From contig DASUZB010000158.1 in NCBI GenBank assembly GCA_036377075.1, positions 1-16,677 on the forward strand: 16,677 bases of DNA. The letters are read 5' to 3'. Source of the stretch: DASUZB01 sp036377075. GTDB lineage: Bacteria; Actinomycetota; CALGFH01. Of this stretch, positions 6,703-14,461 are shown in pieces (position 1 is the stretch's first letter; each line of letters starts with the position of its first letter). A program made the translations under genes and the position numbers. A model generated the notes under the pieces. It had not been told where the DNA came from, ran no database searches, and saw only the letters and a program-made list of their open reading frames with translations.

Positions 6703-7044
6703 ATGGACCTCGACCTGAACGTCCGTAAGGAGGGGGACCACGCCGTTCTCGAGGTGGGCGGTGAGATCGACGTCTACACCGCCCCCAAGCTCCGCGAGAA
6801 GCTGATCGAGCTGGTCAGCGAGGGCTCGTACCACATCGTGGTGAACCTCGAGAAGGTGGACTTCCTCGACTCGACCGGCCTCGGCGTCCTGGTCGGCGGG
6901 CTCAAGCGGGTGCGCAACCACGAGGGCACCCTGCAGCTCGTCTGCACCCAGGAGAAGATCCTCAAGATCTTCCGCATCACCGGCCTCACCAAGGTGTTCC
7001 CGATCCACACGTCGGTCGCCGACGCGGTCTCGGCCGCCGAGTAG
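6703..7044 (+). CDS. bldG: Anti-sigma factor antagonist, BldG-like STAS protein
   Basis: The protein has 113 residues from ATG 6703, with GGAG 5 bases upstream. An ATG at 6679 is possible but adds a tail that BldG lacks. The whole protein is one STAS domain: GGEIDVYTAPKLREKL (19-34), VVNLEKVDFLDSTGLGVL (46-63) and KIFRITGLTKVFPIHTS towards the end. As I recall Streptomyces BldG, length and sequence are very close. Ser57 in DSTG is the residue phosphorylated by the cognate anti-sigma kinase. The unphosphorylated form binds anti-sigma factors and frees sigma; in Streptomyces BldG controls development, antibiotic production and osmotic stress. The next gene, 8 bases on, encodes an anti-sigma factor, as at the Streptomyces locus. 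The flanking helicase and hppA also match, which supports orthology rather than a generic RsbV. Confidence 0.93.
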   Translation: MDLDLNVRKEGDHAVLEVGGEIDVYTAPKLREKLIELVSEGSYHIVVNLEKVDFLDSTGLGVLVGGLKRVRNHEGTLQLVCTQEKILKIFRITGLTKVFPIHTSVADAVSAAE

Positions 7045-7052
7045 CGCACGCC

Positions 7053-7517
7053 GTGCGCCCGAGGGACACCTCGCAGGGGGACCGAACCACCGTCCGTCTC
7101 AGCTTCCCACCCGAGGCGCAGCTCCTCGGGACGGTGCGGCTGGTCGTCGGCATGGTCGCCCGCAAGGCGGGCGTCGACGAGGAGGGCATCGAGGACCTCA
7201 AGGTGGCCGTCTCCGAGACCTGCGCGGTGGCCGTCACCGACCTGGCGTGGGCCGGGCTCGACGCGCCGATCGAGCTGGACGTGATCATCGAGCCGGACCG
7301 ATTCGGCATCGAGGTGCGCGACCGCGCCCCATCGACCCAGGACCCGCCCAGGAGGACCACCGAGGAGAATGGCGACCTCGACGACCGCCAGTTCGGCCTG
7401 GCCCTGGTTGGCGCGCTGGTCGACGACCTCGCCAGCGAGCCGCTCGAGGACGGTCGCGGTCACCGCACCCGCTTCTGGCTGCACCGGCGCGGCGACGAGC
7501 TGCCCCCGCTCACCTGA
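7053..7517 (+). CDS. HATPase_c-type anti-sigma factor (RsbW/SCO3548-like) with degenerate ATP site
   Basis: The 154-residue protein starts at GTG 7053, 8 bases after bldG; no strong ribosome site is visible, so coupling to bldG is likely. It aligns by pattern with RsbW-type kinases: a first strand VRLSFPPEAQLLGTVR, the helix IEDLKVAVSETCAVAV (N-box, about 46-61), FGIEVRDRAPS (G1, about 84-94) and FGLALVGALVDDL (G2, about 114-126). The N-box Asn expected four residues after E55 is Val59, and the G1 pattern DxGxG reads D90-R-A-P-S94. Degenerate N-boxes also occur in some actinobacterial anti-sigma factors such as UsfX, so this may be lineage-normal. The partner would be the BldG-like protein and an unknown sigma factor encoded elsewhere. 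Whether it still phosphorylates Ser57 of BldG cannot be told from sequence. Confidence 0.85.
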   Translation: MRPRDTSQGDRTTVRLSFPPEAQLLGTVRLVVGMVARKAGVDEEGIEDLKVAVSETCAVAVTDLAWAGLDAPIELDVIIEPDRFGIEVRDRAPSTQDPPRRTTEENGDLDDRQFGLALVGALVDDLASEPLEDGRGHRTRFWLHRRGDELPPLT

Positions 7518-7565
7518 GCCCCCCGGACCCCTCACCCCGGGTGCCCAGCGTACGGCGCCTGGAGC

Positions 7566-7595
7566 TTGCCGCCCGCTGCGGGGCGTGGCTAGAAT
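7566..7595 (+). promoter_or_regulatory. Candidate hppA promoter
   Basis: TTGCCG (7566-7571) and a good actinobacterial -10, TAGAAT (7590-7595), are 18 bases apart. Transcription would begin near 7602 and leave a leader of about 177 nt before the hppA ATG. The leader has local GC-rich inverted repeats, but I recognise no riboswitch class. Confidence 0.5.
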
Positions 7596-7778
7596 CCGGG
7601 CAATTCTCGCGGGCCTGGGACGGGGTGCTCGGCCCATCCGTCGCGTCGTGTGGTTGGTCGAGCGCTCGCCGGGCCGCGCTTCGCGCTTCTCTGCTCCCGC
7701 CGCCCGAACCTCTGTGAGACGGCCCGTGCGGGATCGAGACGGGACCAACGCTCCAACGATGGGGTTCGAGGAGGTCTG

Positions 7779-10130
7779 ATGGGCCAGGTACCGCTGCTCC
7801 TCCAGGAGGGCAGCGTCAAGGGCATCGAGTTCCACGGGTTCGAGAACGGCACCCTGCTCGCGGTGATGCTCGTCTCCGCCGTGGCCATCGGCGTCGCCGT
7901 GTGGCTGCGGCGGCAGGTGCTCGCCGCCGACGAGGGCACCGAGAAGATGCGCGACATCGCCGCCAGCATCCAGGAGGGGAGCCGCGCCTACCTGAACCGG
8001 CAGTTCCGCACCCTGGCCGTGTTCGTGGTGCTGCTCTTCTTCCTGCTCCTGCTGCTGGACGCCGACTCCACCTCGGTGCGCATCGGCCGCTCGGTGGCGT
8101 TCCTGGTCGGGGCCGCGTTCTCGGGCATCGCCGGGCGCACGGGCATGAGCCTGGCGGTGCGCGCCAACGTCCGGGTCGCGGCAGCGGCCGACCAGGGCGG
8201 GGTTCGCCAGGCCCTGCCGATCGCCTTCCGGGCCGGCGGCGTCGCCGGCATGTTCGTGGTCGGCCTCGGGCTGCTCGGCGCCGCCCTGGTGGTGCTCACC
8301 TACCAGGGCGACGCCGCCAGCGTGCTGTTCGGCTTCGGCTTCGGCGCGGCCCTGCTGGCGATGTTCATGCGCGTCGGCGGCGGCATCTTCACCAAGGCCG
8401 CCGACGTCGGCGCCGACCTGGTCGGCAAGGTGGAGAAGTCGATCCCCGAGGACGACCCGCGCAACGCCGCGACCATCGCCGACAACGTCGGCGACAACGT
8501 CGGCGACTGCGCCGGGATGGCCGCCGACCTGTTCGAGTCGTTCGAGGTCACCCTGGTGGCCGCGATCGTGCTCGGCGTCGCGGCCTTCCCCGACCGGCCC
8601 ATCGTGGGGCTGCTGTTCCCCCTGATGGTGCAGGCGATCGGCATCCTCTCCTCGATCGTTGGGATCTCGCTGGTGCGCCCCCGCTCGGAGGGCGAGGGCG
8701 GCATGCGCGCCATCAACCGGGGCTTCTTCGGCGCGGCCCTGACCGCGGCCGTCGGCGTCGGCGTGGTCTCGCTCGCCTACGTGCACGACTGGCGGCCGGT
8801 CGGCGCCGTCGTGCTCGGCCTCGTGCTCGCCAGCGTCATCCAGCTGATGACCTCCTATTACACCGCCACCCAGTACAAGCCGGTGCGGGAGATCGCGCAG
8901 GCGTCCGAGACCGGTCCGGCGACCACGGTGCTCGCCGGCTTCGCGATCGGGCTGGAGTCGACCGTGTACGCCGTCCTGGCGATCGTCGGCGCGATCATCG
9001 GCGCGATATTGATCGGCAGCGGCAAGGGCCTCGACTTCCAGCTCTACATGGTCTCCCTGGCCGGTATGGGCATGCTGTCGACGGTCGGGGTGGTCATCTC
9101 GATGGACACCTTCGGCCCCATCAGCGACAACGCCCAGGGCATCGCCGAGATGTCGGGCAGCGTGGGGGAGCGCGGCAACGAGGTGCTGACCGCCCTCGAC
9201 GCGGTCGGCAACACCACCAAGGCGATCACCAAGGGCATGGCGATCGCCACCGCGGTGCTCGCCGCGACCAGCCTGTTCGGCTCGTTCCGCCGCACCCTGA
9301 TCGCGGCGGGCGTGGCGCCGGAGAACGTCGACATCCGCATCGACCGTCCAGGCGTGCTGATCGGCCTGCTGGTCGGCGGCTCGGTCGCGTTCATGTTCTC
9401 CGCCCAGGCGATCCGCGCGGTCGGCCGCGCCGCCGGGCGGGTCGTGTTCGAGGTCCGCCGCCAGTTCCGCGAGCACCCCGGGATCATGGACTACAGCGAG
9501 CGGCCCGACTACGCCGCCGTGGTCGACATCTGCACCAAGGACTCCCTGCGCGAGCTGCTCACCCCCGGGCTGCTGGCGGTGGTCACCCCGATCGCCTCCG
9601 GCTTCCTGTTCGGGTACGAGGCGCTCGGCGCCTACCTCGCCGGCGCCATCCTCACCGGCCAGCTCCTCGCGGTGATGCTGGCCAACGCCGGTGGTGCCTG
9701 GGACAACGCCAAGAAGTACGTGGAGGACGGCCACCACGGCGGCAAGAACTCCGAGCCGCACAAGGCGACCGTGATCGGCGACACCGTGGGCGACCCGTTC
9801 AAGGACACCGCCGGGCCGGCCCTGAACCCATTGATCAAGGTGATGAACCTGGTCGCCGTGCTGATCGCCCCCACGGTGGTGGCGCTGTCCGACAACCCCG
9901 TGCGCTTCCCCCTCGCGTTCGTGGGAATGGCCGTCCTCGCCTGGGCGTTGTGGAGGTCGAGCCACGCCGGCGGCGGCGACCTGATCGGCGAGGGCACGGG
10001 GGAGGCCGCGGCCAGCAGCGCGGACGGCCGCGCCACCGACGCCGCGGCCCCCAACGGCGGCCGTCCGGAGGCCGGCGCCGGCAGCCCGACCCCGGCGGCG
10101 CAGCGGTCCCGCGGCGACAAGGCCACCTGA
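7779..10130 (+). CDS. hppA: Membrane-bound proton-translocating pyrophosphatase (K+-independent type)
   Basis: The 783-residue protein starts at ATG 7779 with AGGAGGT just upstream; the frame is open to 7650 but that part is not used. This polytopic pump (about 16 TM helices in the family) hydrolyses PPi in the cytoplasm and moves H+ across the membrane. Visible signatures: IQEGSRAYLNRQF near the N-terminus, substrate motif DVGADLVGKVE (209-219), PEDDPRN, acidic block DNVGDNVGDCAGMAADLFES with D235, D239 and D243, ISDNAQGIAEMSG, and the C-terminal GDTVGDPFKDTAGPALN (667-683). In GNTTKAITKG, Lys481 and Thr484 occupy the positions that mark K+-independent H+-PPases; K+-dependent enzymes have Ala first. 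The last 50 or so residues are an Ala/Gly/Pro-rich extension likely to be disordered. Own promoter and candidate terminator suggest a single-gene unit. Confidence 0.97.
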   Translation: MGQVPLLLQEGSVKGIEFHGFENGTLLAVMLVSAVAIGVAVWLRRQVLAADEGTEKMRDIAASIQEGSRAYLNRQFRTLAVFVVLLFFLLLLLDADSTSVRIGRSVAFLVGAAFSGIAGRTGMSLAVRANVRVAAAADQGGVRQALPIAFRAGGVAGMFVVGLGLLGAALVVLTYQGDAASVLFGFGFGAALLAMFMRVGGGIFTKAADVGADLVGKVEKSIPEDDPRNAATIADNVGDNVGDCAGMAADLFESFEVTLVAAIVLGVAAFPDRPIVGLLFPLMVQAIGILSSIVGISLVRPRSEGEGGMRAINRGFFGAALTAAVGVGVVSLAYVHDWRPVGAVVLGLVLASVIQLMTSYYTATQYKPVREIAQASETGPATTVLAGFAIGLESTVYAVLAIVGAIIGAILIGSGKGLDFQLYMVSLAGMGMLSTVGVVISMDTFGPISDNAQGIAEMSGSVGERGNEVLTALDAVGNTTKAITKGMAIATAVLAATSLFGSFRRTLIAAGVAPENVDIRIDRPGVLIGLLVGGSVAFMFSAQAIRAVGRAAGRVVFEVRRQFREHPGIMDYSERPDYAAVVDICTKDSLRELLTPGLLAVVTPIASGFLFGYEALGAYLAGAILTGQLLAVMLANAGGAWDNAKKYVEDGHHGGKNSEPHKATVIGDTVGDPFKDTAGPALNPLIKVMNLVAVLIAPTVVALSDNPVRFPLAFVGMAVLAWALWRSSHAGGGDLIGEGTGEAAASSADGRATDAAAPNGGRPEAGAGSPTPAAQRSRGDKAT

Positions 10131-10219
10131 TCGCTGCCGGCTCCCGTCACGAGGCTCCCGGAGCCCAGGGTCCGCCGGTGGCGACCGCTGCGACCTGCGC
10201 TGCTGGCGCATCGGACCAT

Positions 10220-10247
10220 CCAGGGGCAGCCTGGAGGTGGCCCCTGG
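10220..10247 (+). terminator. Candidate hppA terminator
   Basis: CCAGGGGC (10220-10227) and GCCCCTGG (10240-10247) form a perfect 8-bp stem with a 12-base loop, 90 bases after the hppA stop. There is no U-tract. It lies upstream of the candidate topA promoter, which is where a terminator would be expected. Confidence 0.45.
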
Positions 10248-10285
10248 CGAACAGGCGCCGGGAATACACGGATCCCGCGGGGACC

Positions 10286-10314
10286 TTGACACTGCGGCCG
10301 GGTCCCACAACACT
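10286..10314 (+). promoter_or_regulatory. Candidate topA operon promoter
   Basis: A perfect -35 consensus TTGACA (10286-10291) is followed after 17 bases by AACACT (10309-10314), a weak -10. Transcription would begin near 10321, about 98 bases before the TTG start. The 288-base interval 10131-10418 otherwise holds only the hairpin at 10220-10247. Confidence 0.4.
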
Positions 10315-10418
10315 ACGCCGTCTCCCGAACGGCTCAGGCTCCCGGACCGGGACGAGCCGCCTACAGGCCCGGCGGCGCCGACATCCCGGCCCGCGGCACG
10401 CGAACGAAGGAAGCTGGA

Positions 10419-12659
10419 TTGACACGCAACCTGGTGGTGGTCGAGTCGCCCGCCAAGGCGAAGACCATCGGAAAGTATCTGGGGAAGGACTATTCCGTCC
10501 TGGCCTCGATGGGGCACGTTCGGGACCTTCCGAAATCGGACTTCGCGGTCGAGTTCGACCACGGCGTCGCGGTCACCTACGAGGTGACCCCGAAGGCCAA
10601 GAAGGTGGTCTCCGACATCCGTAAGGCGGCCAAGGCCGCCGACCAGGTCTTCCTGGCGACGGACCCCGACCGCGAGGGCGAGGCCATCGCCTGGCACATC
10701 GCCCAGGCGGCCAAGCTCGCCACCAAGGCCACGCGCCGGGTGACCTTCACCGAGATCACCGCCGAGGCCGTCCGGGCCGCGTTCGCCAACCCCCGCGAGA
10801 TCGACCCGCACCTGGTCGACGCGCAGCAGGCACGCCGCGTGGTCGACCGGATCGTCGGCTACAAGCTCTCCCCGGTGCTCTGGCGCAAGGTCAGGGCCGG
10901 GCTCTCCGCCGGCCGGGTGCAGTCGGCCGCCCTGAAGATGGTCGTCGACCGTGAGCGCGAGATCGAGGCGTTCAAGCCCCAGGAGTACTGGAGCCTCGAG
11001 GCCGACCTGCTCACCGAGGCCGAGGAGGCCGTCCACGCCCGCTACCCGGTGGGCGAGAAGCAGAAGTTCGTCCTCGGCGACCAGGGCGCCGCCGAGGCGG
11101 CCGCGGAGCTCGCCCGGGCGGCCAGCTGGATCGTGCGCGACGTCAAGAAGACCCAGCGCAAGCGCAGCGCGGCGCCGCCGTTCACCACCTCCACGCTGCA
11201 GCAGGAGGCCTCGCGCAAGCTCGGCTTCTCCTCCAAGCGCACCATGGCCATCGCCCAGCAGCTCTACGAGGGCATCGACCTCCCCGGCGAGGGCTCGGTC
11301 GGGCTGATCACCTACATGCGCACCGACTCGGTCGCGCTCGCCCAGAGCGCCCTCGACGAGATCGCCAGCCTGGTCGGCAGCCGCTACGGCCAGGAGTACG
11401 TCAACACCACCCGCTACAAGACCAAGGCCAAGCTGGCCCAGGAGGCGCACGAGGCGGTGCGGCCGACCGCGGTGGCGCGCACCCCCGAGTCGCTCAACGG
11501 CCACCTCGACCAGGCGCAGCTCAAGCTCTACGAGCTGATCTGGAAGCGGGCCGTCGCCTCGCAGATGGCCCAGGCGCTGTACGACCAGACCAGCGTCGAC
11601 ATCGAGGCCGGCAAGCTGATCTTCCGCGCGAGCGGCTCGGTGCTGCGCTTCGACGGCTTCGAGCGCGTCTACCGCGAGGGCCGCGACGACGACCCCGAGG
11701 AAGAGGCGGGCATGCTGCCCGACCTGGTCGTCGGCCAGGTGCTGCAGCTGGTCGAGCTCACCCCCGAGCAGCACTTCACCGAGCCGCCCCCGCGCTACAC
11801 CGAGGCCAGCCTCGTCAAGGCGCTGGAGGAGCACGGCATCGGCCGGCCGTCGACCTACTCGCCGACCATCTCGACCCTGCTCGACCGCAGCTACGTGCGG
11901 CTCGACCGCAAGCGCTTCCACCCCGAGGACGTCGGGGTGATCGTCACCGACCTGCTCGCCGACGTCTTCCCCAAGGTCGTCGACCTCGGCTTCACCGCCG
12001 AGATGGAGGAGGACCTCGACCGCATCGCCAGCGGCTCCAAGGCCTGGGAGCCGCTCGTCAAGCAGTTCTTCGAGGAGGTCGAGGGGACCATCGCCGAGCG
12101 GCAGGAGAAGGTCTCGCGGCCGGAGGAGGCCACCGACGAGACCTGCCCGGAGTGCGGCGCGGAGACCGGCGCCAAGCTGGTCCGCAAGTGGGGCCGCTAC
12201 GGCTGGTTCCTGTCGTGCAGCCGCTACCCGGACTGCAAGTACCGGCGCAACGCCAAGCGCTCCGCGGCGGAGGAGGCCGAGCGGCCCGAGCCGGAGCTGA
12301 CCGACGTGCCCTGCCCCAAGTGCGGCAAGCCGATGGTCAAGCGCACCGGCCGCTTCGGGCCCTTCCTCGGCTGCTCCGACTACCCGAAGTGCAAGGGCAT
12401 CAAGAACCTGGGCGAGCAGTCCTTCGGCACCTGCCCCAAGTGCGGCCAGGGCGAGGTCGTCTCCAAGCGGACCAAGCGCGGCAAGACCTTCTACAGCTGC
12501 AACCGCTACCCGGACTGCGACTTCGCGCTGTGGCAGGCGCCCCTGTCCCAGCCGTGCCCGTCGTGCGGTGGCCTGCTGGCCCCCGACAAGGACGCCTCCA
12601 CCGCCACCTGCGCCAAGTGCGGCACCCAGGTGCAGGTGGCCGAGCTCGTCGGCGTGTAG
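10419..12659 (+). CDS. topA: DNA topoisomerase I (type IA) with four C-terminal zinc ribbons
   Basis: The 746-residue protein starts at TTG 10419, with AAGGAA 6 bases upstream; homologous sequence begins at once (NLVVVESPAKAKTI). The Toprim domain has E9 and the DxDxE triad D82/D84/E86 (ATDPDREGEA). The topoisomerase core follows, with the strand-cleaving Tyr299 in TYMRTDS and EAHEAVRPT further on. The C-terminus carries four Cys4 units starting at C576, C632, C672 and C713, three of them with the SRYPDC/SDYPKC-type pattern of zf-C4_Topoisom and the last reduced. The enzyme relaxes negative supercoils behind polymerases. Mycobacterial and Streptomyces TopA, as I know them, have lysine-rich tails in place of tetracysteine units, so this tail is of a different type. 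It heads an operon with tmk 10 bases downstream. Confidence 0.97.
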   Translation: MTRNLVVVESPAKAKTIGKYLGKDYSVLASMGHVRDLPKSDFAVEFDHGVAVTYEVTPKAKKVVSDIRKAAKAADQVFLATDPDREGEAIAWHIAQAAKLATKATRRVTFTEITAEAVRAAFANPREIDPHLVDAQQARRVVDRIVGYKLSPVLWRKVRAGLSAGRVQSAALKMVVDREREIEAFKPQEYWSLEADLLTEAEEAVHARYPVGEKQKFVLGDQGAAEAAAELARAASWIVRDVKKTQRKRSAAPPFTTSTLQQEASRKLGFSSKRTMAIAQQLYEGIDLPGEGSVGLITYMRTDSVALAQSALDEIASLVGSRYGQEYVNTTRYKTKAKLAQEAHEAVRPTAVARTPESLNGHLDQAQLKLYELIWKRAVASQMAQALYDQTSVDIEAGKLIFRASGSVLRFDGFERVYREGRDDDPEEEAGMLPDLVVGQVLQLVELTPEQHFTEPPPRYTEASLVKALEEHGIGRPSTYSPTISTLLDRSYVRLDRKRFHPEDVGVIVTDLLADVFPKVVDLGFTAEMEEDLDRIASGSKAWEPLVKQFFEEVEGTIAERQEKVSRPEEATDETCPECGAETGAKLVRKWGRYGWFLSCSRYPDCKYRRNAKRSAAEEAERPEPELTDVPCPKCGKPMVKRTGRFGPFLGCSDYPKCKGIKNLGEQSFGTCPKCGQGEVVSKRTKRGKTFYSCNRYPDCDFALWQAPLSQPCPSCGGLLAPDKDASTATCAKCGTQVQVAELVGV

Positions 12660-12669
12660 GCAGGCGGGG

Positions 12670-13317
12670 ATGCGCAGATCCCCCGGCTGGTTCATCACCT
12701 TCGAGGGGGTCGAGGGCGCCGGCAAGACCACCCAGCTCGAACTGCTCCGCCATGAGCTGGAAGCCCGCGGCCACGAGGTGGTCGCCACCCGGGAGCCCGG
12801 CAGCACCGCCGTGGGCGAGCGGATCAGGGAGATCCTCCTCGACGACCCGGTCGCCGCCGACCTCGACGCGCGGGCGGAGGCGCTGCTGTTCGCCGCCGCC
12901 CGCGCGCAGCACGTGGAGCAGGTGATCAGGCCGGCGCTCGACCGTGGCGCCACGGTCCTGTGCGACCGCTTCGTGGACTCCTCCCTCGCCTACCAGGGGG
13001 TCGGCCGCGGCCTGGGCCGCGGCCCGGTCGAGGAGGTGAACCGCTGGGCGACCGCGGGGATCCTGCCGCGGCTGGTGGTCCTGCTGGACCTGGACCCCGC
13101 CGCCGGGCTCGCCCGGTCCGCCGGCGAGCGCGACCGCATCGAGGGCCAGGAGCTCGAGTTCCACCAGACGGTGGCGCGGGCGTTCCGCGCCCTGGCCGCG
13201 GAGCAGCCCGACCGCTTCCTGGTGGTCGACGCCGCCGCCCCCGCCGAGCAGGTCGCCGAGCAGGTCCGCAGGGGCGTGCTCGCGCGCATGGAGGGCAGCC
13301 GTGTCGGTCTGGGATGA
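12670..13317 (+). CDS. tmk: Thymidylate kinase (dTMP kinase)
   Basis: The 215-residue protein starts at ATG 12670, 10 bases after the topA stop; the open frame upstream overlaps topA and is not coding. It converts dTMP to dTDP with ATP. Motifs: P-loop FEGVEGAGKTTQ, TREPGSTAVGERIREILL, the DRF/Y-type substrate motif CDRFVDSSLAYQG, and the LID segment AGERDRIEGQ. A P-loop without the extra Arg together with Arg residues in the LID fits the type II (E. coli-like) enzymes. The length is normal (about 205-215). It overlaps holB by 17 bases; tmk-holB adjacency is widespread in bacteria and supports both calls. Confidence 0.96.
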   Translation: MRRSPGWFITFEGVEGAGKTTQLELLRHELEARGHEVVATREPGSTAVGERIREILLDDPVAADLDARAEALLFAAARAQHVEQVIRPALDRGATVLCDRFVDSSLAYQGVGRGLGRGPVEEVNRWATAGILPRLVVLLDLDPAAGLARSAGERDRIEGQELEFHQTVARAFRALAAEQPDRFLVVDAAAPAEQVAEQVRRGVLARMEGSRVGLG

Positions 13318-14461
13318 GGTCGTCGGCCATCCCGAGGCGGTCGGCATCCTGCGCGAGGCGGTCGAGAGCGGCCGGGTGACCCACGCGTGGCTGTTCGCCG
13401 GGCCTCCCGGCATCGGCAAGGTCCACGTCGCACGGGTCTTCGCCGCCGCCCTCAACTGCCCCGACGGCGGCGACGGCACCTGCGAGGTCTGCCACCGCGT
13501 GCTCCGCGGCGTCCACCCCGACGTCCACCTGCTCGAGCCGGAGGGCGACAACCTGCTGGTGGACGACATCCGCGCCCTGCGCGAGGAGGCCTCGCTCTCA
13601 CGGCACGAGGGCCGCGTGGCCGTGTTCATCCTCGACGAGGCCGACCGGCTCACCGACGCCGCCGCCAACGCGCTGCTCAAGGTGCTCGAGGAGCCGCCGT
13701 CCCAGGTCGTCTTCGTCCTGGTCGCGCGCAGCGCCGAGGCGCTGCTGGCGACCATCCCCTCCCGCGCCCGCATGCTCGGCTTCGCCACCCTGCCGCCGGG
13801 CACCGTCACCGCCGCGCTCGTCGCCGGCCTCGGCGTCAGCGACGAGCAGGCCGCCTGGGCCGCCAAGGCCAGCCACGGGCGCCTCGCCCGCGCCCGTGCC
13901 CTGCTCGGCGACGAGCCCACCCGCCTGCGCCGCGCCGCCACCCTCGACCTGGTCGAGCGCGTCGCCGGCGGCCAGGCGTCCGACGCCCTCGCCGCCGCCA
14001 CCGCCGTGGTCGACCTGGCCGACCAGGTCGTCGCCGCCCGCAGGGCGCAGCAGGCCGAGGAGCTGGCCGAGCTGGAGGACGCCTTCGGCACCGGCCGCGG
14101 CACCGGCGCCATGCGCCGGCGCCTCGAGACCCGCCACCGCCGCGAGCTCCGCCGGCTGCGCTTCGACGCCATCCGCGACGCCGTGGCCGACCTGCTCGCC
14201 GCCTACCGGGACGTGGCCCTGCTGCGCGACGGCGGTCCGCCCGAGCGCCTGGTCCACGCCGACCGCACCGCCACCTTCGAACGGCTCGCCGCCGGCATCG
14301 ACCCCGCCGCCGCCATCCGCGCCGCCGGCGCCTTCGAGGAGGCCGACCGCCGCCTGTCGATCGGCGCCGCGCCCATGCTCACCCTCGAAGCCGCCTTCCT
14401 CTCCGTCCAGGCCGCCCTGGCCGGCCCCCGGGTCCCCATGACCCGCATGGAGATCCGCTGA
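13301..14461 (+). CDS. holB: DNA polymerase III delta' subunit
   Basis: The 386-residue protein starts at GTG 13301, inside the end of tmk, with GGAGGG 5 bases upstream. It shows an AAA+ clamp-loader fold: VWDEVVGHPEAVGIL, a Walker A-like GPPGIGKV (34-41) in which the usual Thr/Ser is Val, a zinc-module region with C53, C61 and C64 (the fourth position, 67, is Val), HPDV, the Walker B-like FILDEADRLTDAAANALLKVLEEPP, and TIPSRAR in place of TIxSRC. The delta' subunit is normally a non-hydrolysing member of the clamp loader that loads the beta sliding clamp, so Walker A changes are expected. The C-terminal half is Ala/Arg-rich and helical, as in actinobacterial homologues. It is in one operon with topA and tmk. 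Confidence 0.93.
   Translation: MSVWDEVVGHPEAVGILREAVESGRVTHAWLFAGPPGIGKVHVARVFAAALNCPDGGDGTCEVCHRVLRGVHPDVHLLEPEGDNLLVDDIRALREEASLSRHEGRVAVFILDEADRLTDAAANALLKVLEEPPSQVVFVLVARSAEALLATIPSRARMLGFATLPPGTVTAALVAGLGVSDEQAAWAAKASHGRLARARALLGDEPTRLRRAATLDLVERVAGGQASDALAAATAVVDLADQVVAARRAQQAEELAELEDAFGTGRGTGAMRRRLETRHRRELRRLRFDAIRDAVADLLAAYRDVALLRDGGPPERLVHADRTATFERLAAGIDPAAAIRAAGAFEEADRRLSIGAAPMLTLEAAFLSVQAALAGPRVPMTRMEIR

Noticed and set aside
7523..7541. CCCGG/CCGGG hairpin after the anti-sigma gene as a terminator
   Set aside because: Only about 5 bp of stem in a C-rich stretch with no U-tract; not distinguishable from background.
7602..7778. Known riboswitch in the hppA leader
   Set aside because: No conserved core of a riboswitch class I know could be matched by eye.
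6774..12953. Minus-strand reading frame open for about 2059 codons opposite bldG, hppA, topA and tmk
   Set aside because: It is antisense to five well-supported genes and its composition (Leu/Gly/Arg/Ala/Asp-rich without motifs) is what GC-rich third positions produce on the opposite strand.
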